Source of the DNA: Streptomyces sp. NBS 14/10
GTDB taxonomy: Bacteria; Actinomycetota; Actinomycetes; Streptomycetales; Streptomycetaceae
DNA: 64,000 nt
Assembly (NCBI RefSeq): GCF_002224125.1
Contig: NZ_NCSM01000036.1
Location: 69,747 to 133,746, forward strand
Reading direction: 5' to 3'
Shown: positions 38,701-47,026 of the stretch, one piece after another
How positions within the stretch are numbered: the stretch's first letter is position 1
How the letters are laid out: the number at the start of each line of letters is the position of its first letter
The notes under the pieces: generated by a model
Database searches by the model: none
What the model was told of the DNA's origin: nothing
The model's input: the letters and a program-made list of their open reading frames with translations, nothing else
Program-made: the position numbers and the translations under genes

Positions 38701-39708
38701 TCATCCATCCGCGGCGAGGGCCTCCTCGGCGATCGTGTGGTCGATCGCCGCGTCCCAGTCGACGCTCTTGGTCAGGACGCCGGACGCCTTGAGTTCCCTC
38801 TCCTGGCGCTTCAGATCGGCGAGGAAGCGCTCGTTGGGCGCCGAGAGCAGGTACTCACGGCGGCGGAAGGTGAGCGCGGCGACCTCGGCGTCCAGCTTGT
38901 TGGCGGAGGCAAAGAGCCGGAGCGCATTGTCCTGGTGGGCGTTGACCCAGGTCAGCGCCTTGCGGTAGGTGCGGAGCGCCTTGGCTATGGTCTTCGGGTA
39001 CTTCTTCACGTAGTCGCGGTGGCCGTAGATCACCACGTAGTTCTCGACCAGGCCCTGGCCGGTGAGCAGCGTGCGGGTGCGCTTGGATGCCTCGAGCCGG
39101 GCGGCGAACGGGTCCCAGGTCTGTACGGCGTCCACGGAGCCGGACAGCAGCGCGGCGGTGATCTGATCGGTGGTGAGGGGGACGAACTTGATCTCGCCCG
39201 CGTCGATTCCGGCCTTCTCCGCCGCGCGCAGCACGAACAGGTTCGCGTTGATCGTGGTGCCGTAGGAGCCGAGCTTCCTGCCCTTGAGATCAATGACGCT
39301 CTTGATACCGGAGTCCTTGCGGACCAGCAACGCCTGGGTGCGCGGGCTGTGTTCGACGAGGGCGACCACGGTGAACGGCTGGCTGGAGAGCTGGATCGGC
39401 CCCAGCCCGCCGAGCCCGAGATCGAGGGCGCGGCCGGCCACCGACTGCTGGATGACGGTCGGGTCGAGGACCTTGAGCGATACGTCGGTGCCGTCGCCGC
39501 TCAGCGCCGAGGCGAGCGTCTTCTGCTTCTGCAGCACGTCCATCACGATGTAGGGCGGCTGGAATCCGATCCTGAGCTGCCCGGCGACCCCTTTTGCCAC
39601 CGAACCGGAGGCCGAGGCGCCGGATCCGCACGCCGCGAGCGATGTCGCGGCGGCGCCGCCCGCCGCGACTCGCAGCAGTCCGCGCCGGGACAGAGAGAGG
39701 TCAGGCAT
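38701..39708 (-). CDS. SsuA-type (sulfonate/nitrate/taurine) ABC substrate-binding lipoprotein
   Basis: A 335-residue NMT1/SsuA-like binding protein. The first 27 residues hold a Tat-like SRRGLLR motif and lipobox SLAAC, so it is a lipoprotein, possibly Tat-exported. The mature part has RIGFQPPYIVMDVL, LGSYGTTINANLFVLRAAEK and GSVDAVQTWDPFAARLEAS, as in aliphatic-sulfonate binders. It is the last gene of the eleven-gene operon and overlaps the SsuB-type gene by 8 bases. It would deliver an organosulfur or similar anion to the adjacent SsuC-type permease. Confidence 0.88.
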   Translation of the reverse strand: MPDLSLSRRGLLRVAAGGAAATSLAACGSGASASGSVAKGVAGQLRIGFQPPYIVMDVLQKQKTLASALSGDGTDVSLKVLDPTVIQQSVAGRALDLGLGGLGPIQLSSQPFTVVALVEHSPRTQALLVRKDSGIKSVIDLKGRKLGSYGTTINANLFVLRAAEKAGIDAGEIKFVPLTTDQITAALLSGSVDAVQTWDPFAARLEASKRTRTLLTGQGLVENYVVIYGHRDYVKKYPKTIAKALRTYRKALTWVNAHQDNALRLFASANKLDAEVAALTFRRREYLLSAPNERFLADLKRQERELKASGVLTKSVDWDAAIDHTIAEEALAADG

Positions 39709-40531
39709 GGTGCTTCTCCTCGGAAGGATCGGTGCGTGGGGAATCGGTGCGTGGGGAATCGGGGTGGCGGGAATCGGTGCGTGGGGAGAGGCCGCTCAGG
39801 GCGAAGTCACCGAGCAGCGCGGCGCGGTGCTCGGCGAAACGCGCCGAGGCCCGGTCCCGCGGATAGGGCAGGTCGATCTCGTGGACGCGCCGCACCCGCC
39901 CCGGGCGGGAGTCGAGGACGACGACGCGCTGGGCGAGGGCGACTGCCTCGTCGATGTCGTGCGTGACCAGGAGGGCGGTGACGTGGTGGGCGGTCCAGAT
40001 GTCGCGCAGGGCGTCCTGGAGCCGGATCCGGGTGAACGCGTCCAGTGCGCCGAACGGTTCGTCCAGAAGAAGGACGTCCGGAGCGGGCGCCAGTGCGCGG
40101 GCGATGGCCACGCGCTGCGCCATACCGCCGGACAGCTGGCCGGGGTAGGCATCGGCGAAGCCCTCCAGGCCGACCAGCTCCAGGAGTTGGGCCACCCGCC
40201 GCTCGCGTGCGGCGCGGTCACCTCGCAGCCCGGCGCCGATGTTCTTCGCGACGGACTGCCACGGGAAGAGGCGGTGCTCCTGGAAGACCAGGCCGCGCGA
40301 GGCATGCGGCCCGGTGATGGGGTCACCACCTGCGAACACCTCCCCGTCACCCCGGGTGTCCAGGCCCGCGACGGCCCGCAGGATGGTCGACTTGCCGCAG
40401 CCGGACGGCCCGACCAGGGCGGTGAACTCGCCGGGCGCGATGTCCAGGTCGACGCCGTCGACGGCCCTGAGGGCACCGGCCGGGGTGGTGAACGTACGGC
40501 CATAGCCGCGCAGGGACAGGGCGATACTCAT
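39701..40531 (-). CDS. SsuB-type ABC ATPase
   Basis: A 276-residue ATPase with Walker A GPSGCGKST, Q-loop FQEHRLFPWQ, signature LSGGMAQR, Walker B LLLDEPFGALD and switch His in VTHDIDEA. This is the SsuB/TauB/NrtD type. The ATG at 40531 is used here; a GTG at 40543 overlapping the permease stop is an alternative. The last 30 residues are a SPRTDSRHPDSPRTDS-like repeat coded by a 15-base tandem array, probably disordered. Confidence 0.9.
   Translation of the reverse strand: MSIALSLRGYGRTFTTPAGALRAVDGVDLDIAPGEFTALVGPSGCGKSTILRAVAGLDTRGDGEVFAGGDPITGPHASRGLVFQEHRLFPWQSVAKNIGAGLRGDRAARERRVAQLLELVGLEGFADAYPGQLSGGMAQRVAIARALAPAPDVLLLDEPFGALDAFTRIRLQDALRDIWTAHHVTALLVTHDIDEAVALAQRVVVLDSRPGRVRRVHEIDLPYPRDRASARFAEHRAALLGDFALSGLSPRTDSRHPDSPRTDSPRTDPSEEKHHA
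39728..39787. repeat. Four 15-bp units in the 3' end of the SsuB-type gene
   Basis: ATCGGTGCGTGGGGA occurs at 39728, 39743 and 39773, with a variant at 39758. It encodes the repeated Ser-Pro-Arg-Thr-Asp tail of the ATPase. The copies are in frame, so expansion lengthens the tail by five residues each. Confidence 0.85.
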
Positions 40532-40539
40532 GGCTCGGA

Positions 40540-41397
40540 TCACGCCCCCGCGTGCAGGTCGCGCCAGCGCAGCAGCCGTCGCTCCGCGGCCCGTACGAGC
40601 AGGTCGACGGCCTTGCCCGCGACGGCGAAGACCAGCAGCGCCGCGATCACCACATCGACCCGCGACAGCTCACGTCCCTGGTTGAGCATGAACCCCAACC
40701 CGGAGGTGGCCCCGAGGAGTTCGGCCAGGACCAGCAGCACCCAGGCGACGCCGAGCGCGTACCGGACGCCGTTGAGGATCTCCGGGAGCGCCGCGGGCAG
40801 GACGATCCGGCGCAGCACGGTGGGCCGGTTCCACTGGAACACCTGGCCCACCTCGACGAGTTTGCGGTCCACGTTGCGGATGCCGCCGAAGGTGTTGATG
40901 TACACGGGAAAGAAGCTGCCCACCGCGACCAGTACCACCTTCGGCGCCTCGTCCAGTCCGAGCCAGACGATGAGCAGGGGCGACAGGCCCGACACCGGTA
41001 CGGTGCGCAGCATCTGCACCGTGGTGTCGAGCAGCCGCTCGGACAGCACGGACAGGCCGACGAGCGAGCCGAGCAGCAGCCCCAGCGATGCGCCGATCAG
41101 GAAGCCGGAGGCCCAGCGCTCGATGCTCGCGGACAGGTCGGTGACAAGAGTGCCGTCGCCGGCGGAGTCCCGCAGGACGCGGGCCACCGCGCCGGGCGAG
41201 GGCAGCAGCAGCGGATCCATCCAGGCGTTCCAGGAGGCCAGCTGCCACAGCGCGAGCACGCCGAGCGGAAGCAGCCATGGCAGTGGATCGGGCCGGCGGG
41301 CGCCGCGTCGGCGCGTACGGGCAGGAGTCTTCTCCCGCGCTGACGGTGCCCTGGCACGGTGCGCGTCAGGCTGCGCCGTCCTCGTCCCCGTACTCAC
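40540..41397 (-). CDS. SsuC-type ABC permease
   Basis: A 285-residue permease of the SsuC/TauC type. A 38-residue basic and Ala/Pro-rich tail precedes helix 1 (PWLLPLGVLALWQLAS). About six hydrophobic segments follow, with SPLLIVWLGLDEAPKVVLVA and the coupling loop VEVGQVFQWNRPTVLRRIVL. Its ATG overlaps the stop of the upstream luciferase-like gene (ATGA), so importer and oxygenase are translationally coupled, as in ssu operons. Confidence 0.9.
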   Translation of the reverse strand: MSTGTRTAQPDAHRARAPSAREKTPARTRRRGARRPDPLPWLLPLGVLALWQLASWNAWMDPLLLPSPGAVARVLRDSAGDGTLVTDLSASIERWASGFLIGASLGLLLGSLVGLSVLSERLLDTTVQMLRTVPVSGLSPLLIVWLGLDEAPKVVLVAVGSFFPVYINTFGGIRNVDRKLVEVGQVFQWNRPTVLRRIVLPAALPEILNGVRYALGVAWVLLVLAELLGATSGLGFMLNQGRELSRVDVVIAALLVFAVAGKAVDLLVRAAERRLLRWRDLHAGA

Positions 41398-42461
41398 TCG
41401 CGCACCTCCCCGCTCACTCCCGCGCCCACGGGAGCGGGCACGGGAGCGGGCACGGAAGGATCCAGCAGCGGGGCGACCTCGGTCGCGATGAGCTCCAGAT
41501 TGCGCAGCGACTCCTCCACCGTCGCCCCGTAGTGGACCTGCACGATCAGCTCGGTCGCGTACGGCAGGATCCGGTCACGGTTCAGCTGCTCGACGACCTG
41601 CTCCGGATGGCCGTGGAAGAAGTTGGACCGCGCCAGGTAGTCGTCGAATGCGAGGCCGGGCGGGAACTCACCGTTGCGGAGGGGGCCTTCGAGATAGTGG
41701 TGGACGATCCGCCGGAACTCCCCGTCGCTCGCCGCGGGGTCCTTGGTGGCGAACAGGCCACGCGAGACGGCGATGCGCGGCGGCACTCCGGGCCCCGCGG
41801 CCGGCTGTGCCAGGTAGGGCTCGACCACGCGCAGCTGGTCGAGATCGGTCGGGCCGCTCACCCGGAGTGCGCGGCGTGCCAGCAGCAGTCCCGCGCCCTG
41901 GGCTCCGGCCTCGGCACCACCGCGCGGGTTGGCGGAAGACCACCACACCCGGTCGGCCAGCCCGGGGACGGGCGGCTGGAGAACGGGGCCGTCCGGGCGG
42001 TCTCCCAACGGTTCGCCGCGCAGGGCCCGCAGCGTCCGGGCGAGCACCTGCGAGCCCCGTTCCCGTCGGTGTGCCGGGTCGATGCCGAATGCCGCGAAGA
42101 CCCTTTCCGCCTCGGGGCCGAATCCCCCGTTGCCGAGGCCGAGTTCGAGTCGTCCTTCGCTGATCTCGTCGACGACGGCGGCGTCTTCGGCGAGCCGTAC
42201 GGGATCCTCCAGGGGCGCGATCACGACCGCCGTTCCCAGCCGGATACGACTGGTCCGCGCGGCGGCAGCGGCCAGGAACGGCAGCGGCGAGGGAACGCGT
42301 CCGTAGTCGTCCTGGAAGTGGTGCTGTGAGATCCAGCCAGTGTGGTAACCGAGTTCGTCGGCGGCCCGGAAGAGGCGCAGCAGGCCCCGGTAGGTCTCAC
42401 GCGTGTCGGCGGGGCCGTTCGCGTGTGTGAGGAAGCCGAGCCGGATACGGGAGGCGGTCAT
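41394..42461 (-). CDS. Luciferase-like FMN monooxygenase 1
   Basis: A 355-residue LLM protein (RIRLGFLTHANGPADTRETY, GYHTGWISQHHFQDDYGRVP, RIRLGTAVVIAPLEDPVRLA and GRLELGLGNGGFGPE). Luciferase-like enzymes of this type use reduced FMN to oxidise small organics, and sulfonate monooxygenases belong to the same superfamily. It resembles the KPN_01858-type FMN monooxygenases that occur with CMD/peroxidase partners (from memory). It has a paralogue three genes upstream in the operon. It overlaps the OsmC and permease genes by ATGA on both sides. Confidence 0.85.
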   Translation of the reverse strand: MTASRIRLGFLTHANGPADTRETYRGLLRLFRAADELGYHTGWISQHHFQDDYGRVPSPLPFLAAAAARTSRIRLGTAVVIAPLEDPVRLAEDAAVVDEISEGRLELGLGNGGFGPEAERVFAAFGIDPAHRRERGSQVLARTLRALRGEPLGDRPDGPVLQPPVPGLADRVWWSSANPRGGAEAGAQGAGLLLARRALRVSGPTDLDQLRVVEPYLAQPAAGPGVPPRIAVSRGLFATKDPAASDGEFRRIVHHYLEGPLRNGEFPPGLAFDDYLARSNFFHGHPEQVVEQLNRDRILPYATELIVQVHYGATVEESLRNLELIATEVAPLLDPSVPAPVPAPVGAGVSGEVRE

Positions 42462-43093
42462 ATCTCCTCCGGACTGCCGGTCAGGACGACTCGGCCGGTG
42501 ATGTGCTGCGGGTTGATGAGGAGGTTGTAGATCGGGCATTTGCGCTCGACCGTCTCGTGCAGCTCGCGGATGCGCGCCTTGGTGGCCGGTGAGGTGATGT
42601 GCACGGTGTACGAGATGTTGTGCGGGTAGATCGGCACCTGCTCGAACCCGGGCGCTCCGGCGCGCGGGTCCTGGTCGGCCCGCACCTCGACTTCGAGGGA
42701 GTCCAGCGGGATCCGCAGGTCGGCGGCCTGGATGAGGAAGATGTGGGTGAGGCAGCTGGAGAGTACGCCGAGCTGGATCTCGGGCGAGGCGGGCCCGAGG
42801 TCGTAGCCGGCGAAGTCCGGCGGGGAGTCACTGAGGATCTGGTGGTGGCGGATCCGGATGCGCCGTACGCCGCTGCGGTCCTCGGCCTTGGTCCTGGCCC
42901 GCAGCCGGTTCGGCTCGGTCGCGGGGGCGGTGCGCTCGGCCTCCCGCTTGGCGAGCAGCGCGGCGCGCTTGACCTCGAGGTAGGCGCGCAGTCCGGGCTG
43001 CGGGTCGGGGGCGGTGTCGAGCAGTTGGTCCGCTGCCTGCCGCTCTTCGTCCTTGTTCTTGCGGGTGGTGTTGGCTGTCGCGGTGGGGGACAT
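42458..43093 (-). CDS. OsmC-family protein
   Basis: A 211-residue protein. The first 70 residues are charged and helical. The OsmC fold follows: DLGPASPEIQLGVLSSCLTH with the first catalytic-type Cys, then ERKCPIYNLLINPQHITGRV with the second Cys. In OsmC/Ohr these two Cys reduce organic hydroperoxides. It is co-transcribed with two flavin monooxygenases and a CMD/peroxidase fusion, so it may reduce peroxide by-products or handle a peroxy intermediate. It starts 18 bases after the stop of the CMD gene. Confidence 0.8.
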   Translation of the reverse strand: MSPTATANTTRKNKDEERQAADQLLDTAPDPQPGLRAYLEVKRAALLAKREAERTAPATEPNRLRARTKAEDRSGVRRIRIRHHQILSDSPPDFAGYDLGPASPEIQLGVLSSCLTHIFLIQAADLRIPLDSLEVEVRADQDPRAGAPGFEQVPIYPHNISYTVHITSPATKARIRELHETVERKCPIYNLLINPQHITGRVVLTGSPEEI

Positions 43094-43111
43094 GGCTGTG
43101 GCTCCTTCGGT

Positions 43112-44269
43112 TCAGTGCTGCGCGGGCGATTCGGGGTCGCCGAGGGTCAGCATCAGGCGGTTGGCCCAGGCGAAGAACGCGGCGGCCTGGACGGCGTCGA
43201 GGATGTCCAGGTCGTCGAGGTCGAGTGCGCGCAGGGCGGCGACATGGGACTGGTCCGCGGTCGGCGGTGTCGTGGTCAGGGCCGCCGCGAGGTCCGTGAT
43301 GGCACGCCAGCGGTCGTCGAGGGGTGTGTCCACGCCTTCGTCCAGAAGCCGCTGGACATCCCCGTCCCGCTTGCTGAGCTGGGAGGCGAAGCGGCTGTGC
43401 ACCGAGGCGCAGAACACGCAGCCGTTCACGCGCGAGGTCACGGTGGCGGCGAGTTCGCGCTCCTGCCGGGGCAGGCCGCCTCGGGTGTAGAAGATGCCGT
43501 TGTCGGTGGCGGTGCGCTCACCGAGCACCGCCGGGTCCAGGGCGAGCAGCCGGAAGTACGGGGACTGCAGGCGCTGTCCGGGCAGGACCGCGCGCTGCTC
43601 GTCCGTCACGTCCTCCACCGCGACGGGTTCCAGCCAGGGCGTCCAGCCCAGCTGTTCCTGCGTGAATCCGGTCTGGGGCGCGTCCAGCGGGCCGCGTACG
43701 GGACTTGGGGCGGGCCGCTCGTCCCCGCGGATCAGCGCCAGGCCGGCGAGCAGCCGGACCTGGAAGCTGACGTACGCGATGAGCTGCGACACCGTGACGA
43801 TCTCAGCCGCGCCGAGCCCGGCCTTGGCCAGGGCGTCCAGGTCGGCCGGGGTGGCCGCCGCGGGCCGCAGGACCAGCAGATCGGCGTGCGCGAGGATGGC
43901 GCGCAATCGGCCTTGTCCGGGCAGCGGTTCAGGGGCGGGCGGTTCGGTGGCGGGGCGCAGCGGTCGGACGTCCTCGACGGCCGTCACGAGCTCCTTCGCC
44001 GCACCGTCCGCAGCGAGCAACTGCCCGGCGTAGTGCTCGCCCAGGCGCTGGTCGCCGTGCAGCCGCGCCACCCGCAGCGCGGCGGCGAACCGCTCGGTGG
44101 TGGTCACGGTGGTGGCGGAGGCGGCGGGGGCGAAGAGCGCGTCGTAGCTGCCCTGCGTGTGACCGGTCGCCTCCGGTCGGCGGGCGCGCAGCCGCGCCAG
44201 CGGTGAGCCCGGTTCGAAACCGAGCAGCGTGTCGATCAGATCGGTGGGTGTCCCGGATCGGGTGGTCAT
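43112..44269 (-). CDS. Fused CMD (Avi_7170-type) and alkylhydroperoxidase (Avi_7169-type) protein
   Basis: A 385-residue protein of two AhpD-like domains. The N-domain (about 1-170) begins [20 protein letters not shown] and has [20 protein letters not shown]. The C-domain (about 190-385) has [15 protein letters not shown], then [20 protein letters not shown], with the CxxC-x3-H active site of AhpD. Elsewhere the two halves are separate proteins, described as CMD domain protein Avi_7170 and alkylhydroperoxidase Avi_7169 families. They occur beside an LLM oxygenase. The N-domain lacks the CxxC, so only the C-domain should be redox-active. It overlaps LLM 2 by ATGA. Confidence 0.8.
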   Translation of the reverse strand: MTTRSGTPTDLIDTLLGFEPGSPLARLRARRPEATGHTQGSYDALFAPAASATTVTTTERFAAALRVARLHGDQRLGEHYAGQLLAADGAAKELVTAVEDVRPLRPATEPPAPEPLPGQGRLRAILAHADLLVLRPAAATPADLDALAKAGLGAAEIVTVSQLIAYVSFQVRLLAGLALIRGDERPAPSPVRGPLDAPQTGFTQEQLGWTPWLEPVAVEDVTDEQRAVLPGQRLQSPYFRLLALDPAVLGERTATDNGIFYTRGGLPRQERELAATVTSRVNGCVFCASVHSRFASQLSKRDGDVQRLLDEGVDTPLDDRWRAITDLAAALTTTPPTADQSHVAALRALDLDDLDILDAVQAAAFFAWANRLMLTLGDPESPAQH

Positions 44270-45354
44270 CGTGGGTGGCCTTCCTCGGCGAGGGAATCGG
44301 TGGTGGTGGGGACGTGCTCGGGCGCGGTTTCCGCGCCGGGCCGGGGAACATCGTCATGGCCGGGCCGCCAGCCCAGCGCCGGGGCGACCTCGGTGGCGAT
44401 CAGCTCCAGTGACCGGAGCGTCTTCTCGTGCGACGGGTCGATCGAGTGGACCTGGACGATCAGGTCACTGGCCAGCGGGAGCAACCGGTCGGCGCCGAGC
44501 GAGGCGATGACGTCCTCAGGGCTGCCGACATGGGCGTCGTCCTGGGTACGCCGGGCCGCTGCCTCACCCGCCACCGCGGCGAACCGGCGGAAGCCGTCCT
44601 CGGCGTCCACCAGCGCCTCCGCGCGGCTCGGGGCCACGTACACCGATCGGGACAGGCCGATCCGGGGAGCGGCGTCCGGCCGTGCCCAGTGCTCCAGGTA
44701 GGCCGAGGCCAGGGGGTGCTGCGCCTCGCCGAGCGGTACGCGGGGCGGCTCGGGCCGGCCGTCCGGCACGGGGCTGAAAGCGGTACGGGCGAGCAGCAGA
44801 CCACTGCCGTTGCGCGCGGCCCGTATCGCCCCCGCCTCCCCGAAGGTGGCCTCCCAGAGCCGGTCGCCCAGGGCGTCGGCGGGTGGGAACAGGGGCGGGG
44901 CGCCGGGCACGGGCTCCTTGCCGGACAGCGCGTCGCGCACCACCCGCAGGGCCCGTTCGTAGGTGTCGCGGCGGTCCTCCACCCGTTGACCGAAGACGGA
45001 GAACACGAGGTCACCGCCGCCGGTGCCGAAGCCGAGCTCCAGCCGTCCACCGCTGAGCGCGTCGAGCACCGCGGCGTCCTCGGCGAGCCGGAACGGGCTC
45101 TCCAGGGGCAGGGTGATGATCCCGGTGCCGAGCCGCAGCCGTGTCGTACGCGCCGCGGCGGCGGTCAGGAAGACCAGGGGCGACGGTAGCCCGCCCTGGT
45201 CGCGCAGGTGGTGCTGGGCGACCCAGCCGGTGTCGAAGCCGAGTTCTTCGGCGGTGGTGAACAGTTCCAGTGCCCGCGCGTACAGCTCGGCGGGCGGGAC
45301 GTCGTCGACCAGGCGGGTGAAGACGCCGAGCCGGAACGGCTTTCGTACAGGCAT
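44266..45354 (-). CDS. Luciferase-like FMN monooxygenase 2
   Basis: A 362-residue LLM protein starting [15 protein letters not shown]. Family features are [40 protein letters not shown] and [14 protein letters not shown]. It aligns along its length with monooxygenase 1 in this operon, so the operon holds a paralogous pair that may work on sequential substrates or form a heteromer. The start overlaps the LivF-type stop by one base. Confidence 0.85.
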   Translation of the reverse strand: MPVRKPFRLGVFTRLVDDVPPAELYARALELFTTAEELGFDTGWVAQHHLRDQGGLPSPLVFLTAAAARTTRLRLGTGIITLPLESPFRLAEDAAVLDALSGGRLELGFGTGGGDLVFSVFGQRVEDRRDTYERALRVVRDALSGKEPVPGAPPLFPPADALGDRLWEATFGEAGAIRAARNGSGLLLARTAFSPVPDGRPEPPRVPLGEAQHPLASAYLEHWARPDAAPRIGLSRSVYVAPSRAEALVDAEDGFRRFAAVAGEAAARRTQDDAHVGSPEDVIASLGADRLLPLASDLIVQVHSIDPSHEKTLRSLELIATEVAPALGWRPGHDDVPRPGAETAPEHVPTTTDSLAEEGHPR

Positions 45355-46121
45355 CAGGTGGCCTTTCCGAGGTAGGACTCGCGGACGGACGGGTCGTCGA
45401 GCAGCGCGCTTGCCTGCCCGTGCAGCACGATCGATCCGGTGCGCAGCACGTAGCCGCGGGAGGCGATGGACAGGGCCAGTTCGGCGTTCTGCTCGACGAT
45501 GAGCACCGCCACGCCCAGCGTGCGGTTGACGTCAGCGATCATGTCCAGCACCCGGTCGACGAAGAGCGGGGACAGACCCATCGTGGGTTCGTCCATGCAG
45601 ATCAGCCGCGGTCTGCTCATGAGCGCACGGGCGAAGGCCAGCATCTGCTGCTCGCCGCCGCTGAGGGTGCCGGCGTGCTGGGTTCGGCGTTCGGCCAGGC
45701 GCGGAAAGGACTCGTAGAGCCGTTCGATGTCCTGGCGGATCTCGCCGCGTCCGGCGCGGGTGAAGGCGCCGAGGTGCAGGTTCTCCTCGACCGTCATTCC
45801 GGTGAAGACTCGTCGGGCCTCGGGGACGGAGGCGATGCCCCGGCGCACCCGAGCCCTGGTGGGGAGGGTGTCGATCCGCTCGCCGTCCAGCAGGACCTGG
45901 CCGGCGGCCGGTCGCAGCAGGCCGAGGACGGTTTTCATGGTGGTCGACTTGCCGGAGGCGTTGCCGCCGAGCAGGGACACGATCTCACCGCGTCCGACCT
46001 GGAGGGACACCTGGGTGAGCGCCTGTGAGGGGCCGTAGTGGACATCTACGTCCTTCAGTTCGAGCAGCGGCACGCGCGTCTCCAGCGGCGGCGCGGGTGT
46101 CTCCGGCGCGGGCACCGTCAT
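45354..46121 (-). CDS. livF: LivF-type ABC ATPase
   Basis: A 255-residue ATPase of the branched-chain amino-acid/amide (HAAT) importer class: [20 protein letters not shown] (Walker A; Asn-Ala in place of the usual GAGKST), [17 protein letters not shown], signature LSGGEQQ, and Walker [12 protein letters not shown]. The start overlaps the LivG-type stop by ATGA. With LivG, the fused permease and the binding protein it makes a complete importer. Confidence 0.92.
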   Translation of the reverse strand: MTVPAPETPAPPLETRVPLLELKDVDVHYGPSQALTQVSLQVGRGEIVSLLGGNASGKSTTMKTVLGLLRPAAGQVLLDGERIDTLPTRARVRRGIASVPEARRVFTGMTVEENLHLGAFTRAGRGEIRQDIERLYESFPRLAERRTQHAGTLSGGEQQMLAFARALMSRPRLICMDEPTMGLSPLFVDRVLDMIADVNRTLGVAVLIVEQNAELALSIASRGYVLRTGSIVLHGQASALLDDPSVRESYLGKAT

Positions 46122-47026
46122 CGGGACGCCTCCTCGCGCTGCGCACGGCGGCGGCCGAGGTAGGCCTCGACGACCCGCTCGTCGTCGCGGACCTCCGCGG
46201 GCGTCCCGGCGGCGATCGGCTGTCCTTCGTCCATCACGATCACCCGGTCGGAGACCGTCATCACCAGGTCGATCTTGTGCTCGACCAGCACGATCGTCTG
46301 CCCCTCGGCCTTCAACTCGAGGAGCTGGTCGAGGACTTCGGCCGTCTCGGTCTGGTTCATCCCGGCCGTCGGCTCGTCCAGGAGCAGCAGCGCCGGTTCG
46401 AGGGCGAGGGCGCGGGCGATCTCGGTGCGCCGCCGGTTGGCGTACGACAGGGTGTGCGCACGGTGGTCGGCGCGCGGGAGCAGCCGTGTCCCGAAGCGGG
46501 CGAGTTGCGCTTCGGTCCGTGCGGCGGCCTCGGACTGTTCGCGTCGCACGGCCGGCGGTTGTACGAGAGCCAGCAGCAGCTCGGCGAGCAGGGGGAGCCA
46601 GCGCAGCACGGGCAGGTGGCGCAGCCGGGGGAAGGGCCGGGTGCGCTTCAGCTTGGCGTACTGCCCGACGTAGACGTTGTCCGCGACGGGCAGGCTCGCG
46701 AAGACCCGGCCGTTCTGGAAGGTGCGGGCGATGCCCAGTTCCGCCCTGCGCTCGGCGGGCAGCCATTCGATGCGGCGGCCGTGCAGCCGGATCTCGCCGC
46801 TGTCGGGGGTGAGCAGCCCGCTGAGCAAGTTGAGCGTCGTGGTCTTGCCTGAGCCGTTGGGGCCGATGATGCTGACCACTTCGCCCTGCCGGACCTGGAA
46901 CGAGACGCCGTTCACGGCGCGTACGGCACCGAAGGAGCGGGCGAGATCGGCGACTTCGAGTACGGGTGCGGGTGCGGGTGCGGGCGTGGGTGCGAGCCCG
47001 GGTGCGGGAGAGCGTTCGGCCGTCAT
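46118..47026 (-). CDS. livG: LivG-type ABC ATPase
   Basis: A 302-residue ATPase with GPNGSGKTTTLNLLSGLLTP, FQNGRVFASLPVADNVYVGQ and LLDEPTAGMNQTE, the LivG-type Walker B. The usual LSGGQQ signature is replaced by LSYANRRRTEIARAL, a variant common in this class. An insert of about 40 residues (RPFPRLRHLPVLRWLPLLAE) follows the Q-loop, as in LivG. It starts with a Pro/Ala-rich 20-residue tail coded by short repeats. It is coupled to both neighbours by ATGA overlaps. Confidence 0.92.
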   Translation of the reverse strand: MTAERSPAPGLAPTPAPAPAPVLEVADLARSFGAVRAVNGVSFQVRQGEVVSIIGPNGSGKTTTLNLLSGLLTPDSGEIRLHGRRIEWLPAERRAELGIARTFQNGRVFASLPVADNVYVGQYAKLKRTRPFPRLRHLPVLRWLPLLAELLLALVQPPAVRREQSEAAARTEAQLARFGTRLLPRADHRAHTLSYANRRRTEIARALALEPALLLLDEPTAGMNQTETAEVLDQLLELKAEGQTIVLVEHKIDLVMTVSDRVIVMDEGQPIAAGTPAEVRDDERVVEAYLGRRRAQREEASR

